This document shows positions 23,575 through 32,270 of a stretch of 32,270 bases of DNA, one piece after another. Under the pieces are notes generated by a model, which did not search any database, had not been told where the DNA came from, and was given only the letters and a program-made list of their open reading frames with translations. Source of the DNA: an uncultured Bacteroidota bacterium (GTDB taxonomy: Bacteria > Bacteroidota > Bacteroidia > Bacteroidales > P3). Where the stretch lies: the NCBI GenBank assembly GCA_902784465.1, contig CACZUZ010000029.1, positions 1-32,270 on the forward strand. Reading direction: 5' to 3'. A program made the position numbers and the translations under genes. Within the stretch, counting starts at the first letter, position 1, and each line of letters begins with the position of its first letter.

Positions 23575-24126
23575 ATGTCTTCTACTTATATTCAAGAACA
23601 TAACCGTTTATTCGGTGACTTGACGGCAGCTTTAGGAAGAGACCTTGCCCACTTGTCTTCAGAGGCAAATGGTGGAAGGAGCATCCTGTTTGTCTATCCA
23701 CCTGTTGACGAAGAGAAGTATATAAAGGAGGCAAAACAAAGGTTCACCGACGGATATGAGTTCATTGATATCCGACAACTATTTGTAGAGTTTGTCGATT
23801 CCAAAGGACTTGACAAGTTCAAACACCAATTCAAGAATATGGGTACGGAAGTTTTTGTCAGCCAAAACTATACTGAGGGAACTTTTTATAGTTTTCTGAT
23901 GAAAAGAATTGTAGATTCAGCAACAAAAGGTGTCTCTCCGATATTGATACATACGGGCGTCATCTACAAGATGGGGTTCTCCAATCAGAACATCATGGAA
24001 GATCCAAATGTGATGAAGTTCCAAAAGCCGCTTGTGTTTTTTTATCCTGCGGTGGCGAGGAATGAAACGATATATTTTCTCGACCTACAGCCAGCCTCAA
24101 AATATCGCTGTGTGGTTATTATGTAA
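23575..24126 (+). CDS. brxB: BREX protein BrxB (DUF1788)
   Basis: This is a 183-residue DUF1788 protein. Recognisable parts are LSSEANGGRSILFVYPPVDEEKYI near residues 27-50, the central GVSPILIHTGVIYKMG and the C-terminal VFFYPAVA then ASKYRCVVI, the usual end of BrxB. BrxB is a small core BREX component of unknown biochemical role, required for defence in tested type 1 systems. It follows brxA after one base and precedes brxC by 20 bases, in the standard type 1 order. Confidence 0.9.
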   Translation: MSSTYIQEHNRLFGDLTAALGRDLAHLSSEANGGRSILFVYPPVDEEKYIKEAKQRFTDGYEFIDIRQLFVEFVDSKGLDKFKHQFKNMGTEVFVSQNYTEGTFYSFLMKRIVDSATKGVSPILIHTGVIYKMGFSNQNIMEDPNVMKFQKPLVFFYPAVARNETIYFLDLQPASKYRCVVIM

Positions 24127-24146
24127 TCCATTTATTATTCACGAAT

Positions 24147-27100
24147 ATGACCAAGATAAAAGATATACTTTCAATTCGTCTCGAAGATGACATCAAAAGT
24201 GTGATTGACCTTAACCAGCAGGACGAGAATAGCATCATGAATGAACTTGACGGATTCATCCTGACAGAGAGTCTGGCAAAACATTTGGCAGACTTCTGCG
24301 ACTTCTTTACCTCAAACACAGCTCAACCAGGATTATGGTTGAGCGGCTTCTATGGTTCTGGTAAGTCATATTTCTCAAAGATGATAGGTTTCCTGCTAAA
24401 GAATCCTACTATTCAAGGAACCTCTGTTCGTGACCGTTTCCAGAATAAGCTCATAGGATTGCCCAATGCAGGGCTGCTCCAAAACAGCATTAACGAACTT
24501 GGACGTACCAATAACCATATTGTGCTCTTCGATGCAGCCAAGACTACAGGCAATCATGGTATAAGCTACATGATGATGGGCGCATTCCTTAAATCTTTAG
24601 GACTTAACGATGACTGGGTAGGTATCATTGAGTTCAATTTGCTGATGAGCGGTCGATATCAGGCTTTCTGCGATAAAGTCCAACAGAAGTTTGGAGAGTC
24701 ATGGTTGAAGCGCCGTCAGAATATGGATGAAGTGTATGACACTTTGGAGGACACCATGCTCGACGGTTTTTGTTCTGAGAATGCTTACGACGAGATGCGT
24801 GAGGCCGCAAAACTGCGCATACAGGACTATGACGCTGTAAAACTTCAAGAAGACTTGACGCGCTATCTTGAAAATAACTCAGACATCCGTATTGTATTCA
24901 TGATTGATGAGGTGAGCGAGGCGATTGCTCAGAAGAAGATCAATATCCTTGACCTTGAAGGTGTGGCGGAAGCTGTAGCCGCCCTCGGACGCAAGGTGTG
25001 GACCATTGCCATTGCTCAGCTTCAGTTGGATGATGTCATCAATGGCACCAATGTCAATCGTAGTCTGCTCACAAAAATTATTGACCGTTTCAAGAAGCGC
25101 ATCCCTATTGCCGCCGAAGAGGTGGATATGATTATTCGTAAGCGTCTTTTGGCCAAGACTGCTGACGGTAACGACCTCTTGCAGGACTACTATAAGAAGA
25201 ACAGTGGCAAGATTTCCGATATTACCAATATTGTCGGCACGGGACTCAACAAGACCACCGATGCCAAAACATATGCAGACTACTTCCCGTTCTATGAGCA
25301 TCAGTTCAAGATGCTTCAGTACTTCCTGTTTGGTACCCAAAAGCTTGTCAAGACGCAGGTGGGTACTCGTGGAATGTTGATTTCCGCATTCGACGTATTG
25401 AAGAAAGAGGCTCTTTCCAACAAAGACATCCACACTCATGTCAATGCCTCACAACTTTGCCGACAGGCTGAAGAAGCTGTGGCAGAATCACTACGTGTTC
25501 GTTATAGTCAGGCCGATGAGCATCTGAAGGAAATGAATCTTCATTTCGTTGTGGGACATGACATGCTTCAGACCATTCACTTTCTTACAGAATCAGGTGC
25601 CAAGACAACTGCCGAGAATATCAGCCGTGCATACGTCAATTGTCCTGACGATTATTTCTCCGTACTTGAAGAAGTAAAGAAGGCATGTAAGAAACTGGCC
25701 GATGATGAGATTCTTATCCTTTCTGGCGATGAGTACCGTATCACGAGTGAGACTCAGCAACGCATCTTTGAGATGATGAACAACATTGACATTGCCAACT
25801 ACCGCATCAAAGGCGAGATTACCAAGCAGGTGAAGCAAATGTCGCTCGTCCGTGGTGCTCAAAACCTGATGGTTGATTCTGTTAATGTGGGATTCGCTGT
25901 TCAGTCAGACAGTGGCGAACCATTTTCTACTGGCGGTGATCAAGGCATGAAGGTAGTGTTCCATGACATTCTCAGTGTCAAGCCATCTTTCAATGAGTAT
26001 GTTGAACACGTTAAGGAAGAAACGCAGTCTCAGAAAGGCATCATCAGTATTGTGCCTTCTTCCAACTATGCCTCTGAGATACAGAAAATAGCAGAGGATA
26101 TCCTTCGTATCAACTATATCAAGGATGTACCTAATCTCACTTCTGAAGAGAAAAAGGTTGTAGAAGAAATTGCCAGCTCTTTGGATAGTAAAACAGCTCA
26201 ACTGGAACAAGTCATCGTGAAGTCGTATGCTAATGGTATGCTTGTGTATCTCTATAATGCCAGCATTATGACTGCCCAGAATGCAACAACCATTATCAAG
26301 GAGGCTGAACTGAAGATGTATGGCAATATCTATACCAAGCGCCTTGGTGGTTCACTGAAAGATAGCGTAGCCCTTCAACTGCTGAAAGTGGCTCAGAATC
26401 AGCTCCAGAATGTCATCGGTCAGCAGCCTGACTTCTTGTTCTTTGATACCACAGGACAGTTTATTGGCGACCAGTTACCCGTCATTACAGAAATGATGGC
26501 ACAAATGGCATCTTATAAGAATGGTGCCGATTTGGAGCGTGACCTTGCAGCTGCTCCTACCGGCTATAGCTTCGGTACGGTATTCTCAACCTTGGCAGCA
26601 CTCTTCCGTGCCAGCAAGGTTATCATCAAGTACAACAACCAGGAATACCACTCTTGGCAGCAGGAAGGAGCTAAAGAGCCTTTCGCCACCAGTCGTAATT
26701 TCCAACGTGCTTCGTTCAAGGCCATCACCAAGAGCCTGACCTATAATGAGAAGCGTGACATTGTTGACACCTTAAAGGACTGTCGCTATAAGGAACTGAC
26801 AGGAAACAATCTCAGTTACAACATGAATGATTTTGAGCTGGTTGCAGCCATTCAGTCACTTTCCGTTACTGAGATTCACAAAGTCAATAATCAGATTTGT
26901 AACGACACAGAGCGAGAGCGCATCTTCCGTCGTTCTCTTGCAGCCAAGGATGTACTTCGACAATATGCTGGAACAGTCACAGAATACAACTATTTCAATA
27001 CTGCCAGAACGTTCCTTGGCGACAACGAAAATGAGGAGTTCTGCAAGGCGGTGGAGAAGATAGAGGCAGATATTCGTTTTATTGATACCAATATGCGTGA

Positions 27101-27800
27101 GATTGAGTATCAGAAAGATTTCTTCCTCGATGTAAAGAACGAACTGGAGTTTGTGGGTTCTCCCATGCAGTCTTTTGACCAGATTCATGAAGCCTATCTG
27201 CAGATGCTCGATAGTGATCCTGTACACAATTATCAGCAGATGAAGAAAGAGTACCAAAACGTCAAGGACTTGTACTACCAAAACATGGATCATCAAGCTG
27301 AACAGATGATTAATGGATATGGAGACCTGTTGACCCGCATTGAAGCTATCAAGAAAAATGCTGAGCAATACCCTGCGGAATGGAACACAAGGCTCTATGC
27401 TAAAGTTAGGGGAAAGGAAGATGTATGCAAGAAATACATCATTTCGAAAATCCAGTTGAAAGACTACGAAATTCGTTGCTCCAATTGTCACCTTCAGCTT
27501 CGTGACATCGTGAGTGCCATCAATATGCTGCCACAACTGAACGTTGACGTAGATGTGATGGAAACAGAGATTTGCACATCTGACCCGAAACCTGCGCCAC
27601 AGCCACAGCCCCAACCACAGCCTGGTCCTGGAGATCCCAATCCGCAGCCGCAACCAAAGCCACAGCCTAAGGAACGCAAGTTGCGTAACCAACTGCCAAC
27701 AGGGCAACTCAGCGTTGCACAGTACAAGCAATGGCTGAAACAACAGTTGGCGATGGTCAATCAATTTGATACAAACGACATTCTTAAATTTGACGAATAA
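24147..27800 (+). CDS. brxC: BREX ATPase BrxC
   Basis: This is a 1217-residue P-loop protein of the BrxC/PglY group. Walker A is GFYGSGKS (67-74) and Walker B is IVFMIDEV (about 249-256), with an AAA-like core in the first 450 residues. The long rest is mostly helical. Near the C terminus are CSNCHL (a CxxC pair, about residue 1111), then a Pro-Gln-rich linker (about 1147-1174) and a final basic helix (about 1183-1205, KQWLKQQLAMVNQ). BrxC is thought to form an ATP-dependent part of the complex that marks host DNA and blocks phage replication. Its stop overlaps the pglX start by one base (TAATG), which implies translational coupling. Confidence 0.93.
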   Translation: MTKIKDILSIRLEDDIKSVIDLNQQDENSIMNELDGFILTESLAKHLADFCDFFTSNTAQPGLWLSGFYGSGKSYFSKMIGFLLKNPTIQGTSVRDRFQNKLIGLPNAGLLQNSINELGRTNNHIVLFDAAKTTGNHGISYMMMGAFLKSLGLNDDWVGIIEFNLLMSGRYQAFCDKVQQKFGESWLKRRQNMDEVYDTLEDTMLDGFCSENAYDEMREAAKLRIQDYDAVKLQEDLTRYLENNSDIRIVFMIDEVSEAIAQKKINILDLEGVAEAVAALGRKVWTIAIAQLQLDDVINGTNVNRSLLTKIIDRFKKRIPIAAEEVDMIIRKRLLAKTADGNDLLQDYYKKNSGKISDITNIVGTGLNKTTDAKTYADYFPFYEHQFKMLQYFLFGTQKLVKTQVGTRGMLISAFDVLKKEALSNKDIHTHVNASQLCRQAEEAVAESLRVRYSQADEHLKEMNLHFVVGHDMLQTIHFLTESGAKTTAENISRAYVNCPDDYFSVLEEVKKACKKLADDEILILSGDEYRITSETQQRIFEMMNNIDIANYRIKGEITKQVKQMSLVRGAQNLMVDSVNVGFAVQSDSGEPFSTGGDQGMKVVFHDILSVKPSFNEYVEHVKEETQSQKGIISIVPSSNYASEIQKIAEDILRINYIKDVPNLTSEEKKVVEEIASSLDSKTAQLEQVIVKSYANGMLVYLYNASIMTAQNATTIIKEAELKMYGNIYTKRLGGSLKDSVALQLLKVAQNQLQNVIGQQPDFLFFDTTGQFIGDQLPVITEMMAQMASYKNGADLERDLAAAPTGYSFGTVFSTLAALFRASKVIIKYNNQEYHSWQQEGAKEPFATSRNFQRASFKAITKSLTYNEKRDIVDTLKDCRYKELTGNNLSYNMNDFELVAAIQSLSVTEIHKVNNQICNDTERERIFRRSLAAKDVLRQYAGTVTEYNYFNTARTFLGDNENEEFCKAVEKIEADIRFIDTNMREIEYQKDFFLDVKNELEFVGSPMQSFDQIHEAYLQMLDSDPVHNYQQMKKEYQNVKDLYYQNMDHQAEQMINGYGDLLTRIEAIKKNAEQYPAEWNTRLYAKVRGKEDVCKKYIISKIQLKDYEIRCSNCHLQLRDIVSAINMLPQLNVDVDVMETEICTSDPKPAPQPQPQPQPGPGDPNPQPQPKPQPKERKLRNQLPTGQLSVAQYKQWLKQQLAMVNQFDTNDILKFDE
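27585..27672 (+). repeat. Pro-Gln-rich low-complexity stretch in brxC
   Basis: Codons for repeated Pro-Gln and Pro-Lys pairs, many of them CCA CAG or CCG CAG, cover about 28 residues near the BrxC C terminus. It looks like a flexible linker between the CxxC-containing part and the last helix. The DNA repeats could change length by slippage in steps of six bases without loss of frame. Confidence 0.7.
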
Positions 27801-30800
27801 TGAAACTAATCAATCATGTTCTCGACATACGACGCCTGATTCAGCATGCATTCGATAATCGTTTCTCACGCATGGGACTTCGCAAGGAGGCTGCTACGCC
27901 TGTAGAGCAGATTCTGGCAGAGCACCAAGAGAAGCGTAGGAAACTGGATGAACTGATGAGTAGCCACCTGAGCGAGTTGGGTGACTATGAGGAGGCACGT
28001 CAGGCAGCCGTCAACGAGTGTGTATTTACGCTCTTTAACCGCATTGCTGCCATCAAGGTGATGGAGTCGAAGGAATTGTTTCCTGAGATTATCACCCGAC
28101 GAAAGGAGAATGCGGGACGTTCTTTTGAGCACAATGTGTGGTTGGAGAACCACCCAGAGGAGCGCAATGCGGAACGTGAGGGATTGAAGCATTTCCTTAG
28201 TGACCAGTTTGAAAGTCTTGGTGAGCATATTCCCCTTTATCGTAAAGACTATCCATACGCATTGATGCCGACAGCCGATGAACTGAATGAGATTATCGAG
28301 CAGTTCAATGCCATAGAAGTGGATGCTGACTGTGGAGCTGATGTATGGAAGGGTGACGACATCCTTGGCTGGCTCTACGAGAACTTCAATGCCGTAGAAA
28401 AAGAGGCATTGAAGCAGAGTGGCGAGAAGACAGAATACAATAAGGTGTCACTTCAGAGTCAGGTTTATACGCCCCAGTGGGTGGTGAAGTTCCTTGTTGA
28501 CAACACGCTGGGTAAGGCATACATGGAGATGTTTCCCGATAGCCGTATCAAAGAAAAATACCAGATTGCTAATATCCCCTACCATCAGGTGCGTCATCCC
28601 GAGGATTTGCGCCAGATGCGACTGCTCGACCCAGCCTGCGGTTCGGGCAACTTTCTGATTTATGCTTTTTCGCTCTTCTACGACTTGTATGTAGATCAGG
28701 TGGAAAATTACGAGCGTGACTACAGCCGCCGTGATATCCCGAAAATGATTGTGGAGAACAACCTCTTTGGTGTTGACTTGGATGAGCGAGCAGCACAGAT
28801 TTCTCAGATAGCACTCTTCATCAAAGCACGAGAATTAGGTGGTCATCGCAGCCATTGGCCAGCATATACCAATGTGGTGAGCACGCATTTCTTCCTGCCC
28901 AAATATGAAGAGATAGAAGGAGTGTTTGAAATTTTTGGGGAATGGAATGAGAAACAGAGGAATATGATTCCCAAGATCTGGGAGGATTTAACAAATGCCT
29001 ATAAATTCGGCTCCCTTATCCGCATGGAAGAATTGTTGAACGAGATGATGCCTAACGACGTGAACCATTCACTTTTCAAGGAGTATGAAATGAAAAGCCT
29101 CTTTGAGTACAAGAATAATGTTATTACACAGTTACGCAATAATGTAAACCAATGGGGAGGTGTTGGCAGTAACAAATATACATTAGCCAAAGCTAATGAT
29201 GCCATTTCTTTTCTCGATATCATCAGTCAACGTTACGATGTGGTAGTGGCAAATCCCCCATATACTGATAGTGGGGACTTTGGTACTGAACTGAAGGCTT
29301 TCGTGGAGGAGAATTATAAGAAGCCTTTGAAGTTCAACAGCAACCTCTATGCTTGTTTTATCAAACGTTGTTGTGAATTGGCAGGAGATGACGGAAAGGT
29401 GGGAATGATTCATCCTCACACCTTTATGTTTATCAAGACCTTTGAGGATGTGCGTAAGTTTATGCTCGAACAGACACATATCAATGTGATGGTGGACTAT
29501 GGACTTGACCGAGTGAATCTGTTCGGCCCTGGCATCCTGCTTGACGCTACCTTCTATACGCTTGATATGAATGTGCGGGATAAAGCTAATGGCATATACT
29601 TTAATATTACAGCAGGGCAGCAGGAGAAATTCAAGAAAGGCTCGCTGGCGCAGGCATATTCTGACTATCTCAACGGTCAGTCTAATGACCGTGTTTATAC
29701 CCTTCCTCAATCGAAGTTGAAGGGTATCAAGTCATATCCTTTTATCTACTGGATTTCTGATGAGTTCAGAGAGAAGTTTGCTCTTCCGACAATAGAAGAG
29801 AAACTCAAAAATTGCCAAGGATTAATTACCTCTAACAATTATAGGTTTCTCCGCTATTGGTGGGAGATTTCTTCTAACACTGATTTCAGATATTGGATAA
29901 AATATGCTAAAGGAGGACCTTACCAAAAATGGTATGGCAATGATTGGTTAGTTGTTGATTGGGAGAACAACGGCAAACGAATCAAAGAATTTGTTGACGA
30001 AAATGGGAAACAAAAATCGAGACCTCAAAATGAGCAATTTTATTTGACAGAAGGAATAACTTATTGCAGCACTGGTTCGAAAGGTGCATCTTTTAGGTAT
30101 ATGCAGGATGATCACTTATTTGATTCTGGCGGATCTTCTATTTTCACACTCGATAAAATAGATGTGTACGTATTACTTGCAATATTGAATTCCAGCCTTA
30201 CTAAATACATCATTAATTGTTTGAATCCCACTGTAAACACACAGGTTGGAGACATCGGAAGAATTCCAGTAGTTATTGAACAATCTGAGTTCTATAACAT
30301 CATCAGTGCTTTAGCAAGGCAAAACGTAGAATTATGTGAGATGAAAAGTGTATACTCATTAATCGAATACAACTTTAAGATGTCTCCTTTTTCTGCTGCA
30401 TTTGAAGTTTCAGCATCACTGAATCGTTTCTTTAATATTGAGAACGCCCTCCTTACTCAAATTCTCCTCAATGAGAGCATTATCAACAAGACCGTCTTTG
30501 AGGTCTATGAATTGAGTGATCACGATAAGCAGATGGTATTGGACAAAGAGGGCATTCCTGTTGGCGACCTGCCTGTGAGTTATGAGGCAAAGGTTGCCTA
30601 TAAGCAGTGGTTGACCGAAGAAAGCGAGTTCAAACCAACGAGTGATGTACTTGAACATTTAGAGAGCTTGGAGGAGCGCGATGACTTGCCAAAGATCACT
30701 GACTTCGACACTCTCTATCAGAACAACAACGAGTGGGAGGAGTTCTGCATCAAGCGTAATGTGAATCCCGTGGAAGCATGGTGGCAATTTAAGAACGCCA

Positions 30801-31468
30801 ATGTGCTGCCCCCTCAGCGTACACAGGTGTTAGCTTTTGAACTGATTACCGATGTCATCCGCACCGTGCTGGCTAAGGACGATGACAGCATTATCCCATT
30901 AGGTGACCGACTGGGCGAGGAACGCCTTGCCATCCGCATAGAAAAAGAAATGATGGAGCGTGGATACTCGGTTGCACAGTTCTCTCAGGTGTGCCAGTTG
31001 TTGGGTTGTGGCTTGGAGAAATATCTGCAAGAGCGATTCTTCCAGCAACTCAGCGACCACCTGAACCTCTTTATGTATCTGCCTAAGACTCCGTTCATCT
31101 GGCACCTCAGCAGTGGTCCACATCACGCCATAGAACTTTACGTCAGCATATATAAGTGGAACCGCGATGCCCTGTATCGTGTCCGCTCTATCTATGCTGC
31201 CAACCGTGAGGCTGCCCTTCGTGACCGTCTCAACTCCATTGACACCAGCAACACCGAAGGACGCATGGAGGCACAAGAGCTTCGTGTCACGCTGACAGAG
31301 CTACAAGAGTTCTGCCAGAAAGTGGATGACCTTCTCGCCACTGGCTATGACCCGAAACTTGATGACGGCGTTGGCAAGAACATCGCCCCACTGCAGAAAC
31401 GCAAGATGCTCAGCTATGAAGTGCTCAATGCCGGACAGCTGAAGAAATATTTGAATGCGGATTGGTAA
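27800..31468 (+). CDS. pglX: BREX adenine-specific DNA methyltransferase PglX
   Basis: This is a 1222-residue N6-adenine methyltransferase that marks the host BREX site. The SAM motif is DPACGSGNF (277-285) and the catalytic motif is NPPY (485-488). The N-terminal part (about 1-230) has the family start (FDNRFSRMGLRKEA, EHNVWLENHPEERNAEREGLKHF). The region between about 650 and 900 should hold the target-recognition domain. The C-terminal part (PFIWHLSSGPHHAIELYVSIYKWN) is typical of PglX. It overlaps brxC by one base. By direct count, 30181-30240 has 18 G+C in 60, against 31 in 60 at 31081-31140, which suggests the recognition part was exchanged. No frameshift or long homopolymer was seen. 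Confidence 0.95.
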   Translation: MKLINHVLDIRRLIQHAFDNRFSRMGLRKEAATPVEQILAEHQEKRRKLDELMSSHLSELGDYEEARQAAVNECVFTLFNRIAAIKVMESKELFPEIITRRKENAGRSFEHNVWLENHPEERNAEREGLKHFLSDQFESLGEHIPLYRKDYPYALMPTADELNEIIEQFNAIEVDADCGADVWKGDDILGWLYENFNAVEKEALKQSGEKTEYNKVSLQSQVYTPQWVVKFLVDNTLGKAYMEMFPDSRIKEKYQIANIPYHQVRHPEDLRQMRLLDPACGSGNFLIYAFSLFYDLYVDQVENYERDYSRRDIPKMIVENNLFGVDLDERAAQISQIALFIKARELGGHRSHWPAYTNVVSTHFFLPKYEEIEGVFEIFGEWNEKQRNMIPKIWEDLTNAYKFGSLIRMEELLNEMMPNDVNHSLFKEYEMKSLFEYKNNVITQLRNNVNQWGGVGSNKYTLAKANDAISFLDIISQRYDVVVANPPYTDSGDFGTELKAFVEENYKKPLKFNSNLYACFIKRCCELAGDDGKVGMIHPHTFMFIKTFEDVRKFMLEQTHINVMVDYGLDRVNLFGPGILLDATFYTLDMNVRDKANGIYFNITAGQQEKFKKGSLAQAYSDYLNGQSNDRVYTLPQSKLKGIKSYPFIYWISDEFREKFALPTIEEKLKNCQGLITSNNYRFLRYWWEISSNTDFRYWIKYAKGGPYQKWYGNDWLVVDWENNGKRIKEFVDENGKQKSRPQNEQFYLTEGITYCSTGSKGASFRYMQDDHLFDSGGSSIFTLDKIDVYVLLAILNSSLTKYIINCLNPTVNTQVGDIGRIPVVIEQSEFYNIISALARQNVELCEMKSVYSLIEYNFKMSPFSAAFEVSASLNRFFNIENALLTQILLNESIINKTVFEVYELSDHDKQMVLDKEGIPVGDLPVSYEAKVAYKQWLTEESEFKPTSDVLEHLESLEERDDLPKITDFDTLYQNNNEWEEFCIKRNVNPVEAWWQFKNANVLPPQRTQVLAFELITDVIRTVLAKDDDSIIPLGDRLGEERLAIRIEKEMMERGYSVAQFSQVCQLLGCGLEKYLQERFFQQLSDHLNLFMYLPKTPFIWHLSSGPHHAIELYVSIYKWNRDALYRVRSIYAANREAALRDRLNSIDTSNTEGRMEAQELRVTLTELQEFCQKVDDLLATGYDPKLDDGVGKNIAPLQKRKMLSYEVLNAGQLKKYLNADW

Positions 31469-31506
31469 AAGAAATATAAACAGTTGATTATAAAGAACCA
31501 TATAAT

Positions 31507-32270
31507 ATGAAGATTATAGATATCACAATCGAAAACTTCAGAGGCTTTACACACAAGTTCTTTGAATTTGATCCCAAGATGAATGTCATACTTGGTGACA
31601 ATACAACAGGTAAGACAACATTACTACAAGCGGTACAAATCGCGTTGGGGGCATTCCTCCAAGAAATGACTTTCTTGCCTGGCGGAAATGGTTATAGTCG
31701 TAATTTTCGACCTACAGACCATGTTAAAGTTTATAGTGAATCAAGCAAAGGCTTTATTCCCATAGCCGAGAAACCCAGTATTGAAGTCAATGCAGAATGT
31801 CTTGTTGGGCAATTCGATGAATTGACACAACAAGTAAACACGTCGACAAATCACATTAGGTGGAAAAGGACAAGTAACAAAAACTCCAAAGCCAATGCTC
31901 AAGAACTGATGGACTTTGTGGCAGACATAGAGGCCCGAAGAAGAAATGCAGACAATGAGGGCACAAATTCTCTTTTTCCACTCTTTTTGTCATTTGGTGC
32001 AACTCGCCTCGAAAAGAACTACAAAGGAGCCGAAAAAACGAAGCAACGTGAAACACGAGAAGCAAGGGCCTATAAATGTGCTCTTGATGAACAGGTTGAT
32101 TTCAAAGGGGCTTTTGATTGGATCTATAGATACGAAAAGAGTTTTAATAAAGGAGGTGAATTCGCTGACACGAATGAGGCTTTTCTGAATGCAATAAAGG
32201 AAGCGATTCCTGCCATTCGCCAAATTGACATCGATACAAAGAACAATGAATTCACAGCACTGATCAAGAT
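31507..32270 (+). CDS. P-loop ATPase of the RecF/SMC-like (COG3950-like) type, N-terminal part only
   Basis: The frame is open from the ATG at 31507 to the right edge (254 codons plus two bases), so the 3' part is outside. The start MKIIDITIENFRGFT is the usual opening of RecF/SbcC/OLD-type ATPases. Walker A is GDNTTGKT (30-37). Further on, LSFGATRLEKN (about 160-170), a YKCALDEQVDFKGAFDWIYRYEKSF stretch (about 194-218) and EAIPAI resemble ATPases grouped as COG3950 and the PtuA-like ATPases of some defence systems. The signature motif, Walker B and any nuclease part are not visible. It starts 38 bases after pglX, on the same strand, where pglZ would be expected. An accessory defence role is inferred from place alone. 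Confidence 0.8.
   Translation, partial: MKIIDITIENFRGFTHKFFEFDPKMNVILGDNTTGKTTLLQAVQIALGAFLQEMTFLPGGNGYSRNFRPTDHVKVYSESSKGFIPIAEKPSIEVNAECLVGQFDELTQQVNTSTNHIRWKRTSNKNSKANAQELMDFVADIEARRRNADNEGTNSLFPLFLSFGATRLEKNYKGAEKTKQRETREARAYKCALDEQVDFKGAFDWIYRYEKSFNKGGEFADTNEAFLNAIKEAIPAIRQIDIDTKNNEFTALIK

Noticed and set aside
26856-27764. A 302-codon minus-strand frame opposite brxC.
   Set aside because: It covers part of a clear BrxC. Its odd composition comes from the reverse reading of the Pro-Gln repeat.
1-32270. tRNA, rRNA, insertion sequences or phage genes.
   Set aside because: No cloverleaf-like tract, rRNA-like sequence, transposase or integrase was found on either strand by reading. A covariance-model search could still reveal small RNAs.

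Overview
The window looks like a chromosomal segment from a Bacteroidales bacterium, most likely Prevotella-like. Supporting signs are a SprE/PorW-type lipoprotein beside a bactofilin and AtpZ, a DUF3822-rsmD pair, a two-subunit 2-oxoacid:ferredoxin oxidoreductase, a kinase fused to a RapZ C-terminal domain, and promoter-like TAnnTTTG boxes. The species is an inference. No rRNA, tRNA, insertion sequence or CRISPR array was recognised.

Left part (1-12.6 kb). The 3' end of a PD-(D/E)XK nuclease-type gene is followed, all on the minus strand, by an unrecognised gene (392-1330), korB and korA with a clear terminator after korB, and then a long co-directional run. Read from its promoter side this run is: a membrane-anchored pilin-like protein, DUF3822 protein, rsmD, purC, a YfcC-type carrier, a secreted M28 peptidase, a hotdog thioesterase and radA. 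Several gaps between genes in this part hold short-period degenerate tandem arrays with periods of 7, 8 or 9 bases. One related array sits inside radA.

Middle part (12.8-20.4 kb). An AmgK-like sugar kinase fused to a RapZ C-terminal domain and a MurU-like nucleotidyltransferase suggest cell-wall sugar recycling. A short-chain dehydrogenase on the plus strand converges on murU, and its terminator lies inside the end of murU. Then come atpZ, bactofilin, the sprE/porW-like lipoprotein gene and ychF, all on the minus strand.

Right part (20.5-32.3 kb), all plus strand. A LOG-family phosphoribohydrolase overlaps a Y-family DNA polymerase by four bases. After a 247-base AT-rich gap comes the accessory region: brxA, brxB, brxC and pglX of a BREX phage-defence system, tightly packed and apparently translationally coupled. 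They are followed by the start of a P-loop ATPase gene that runs off the window. pglZ and brxL, the genes expected next in a type 1 BREX locus, are not in the window, so the ATPase seems to sit between pglX and the rest of the locus. This ATPase and the short-period intercistronic arrays are the least ordinary things seen here.
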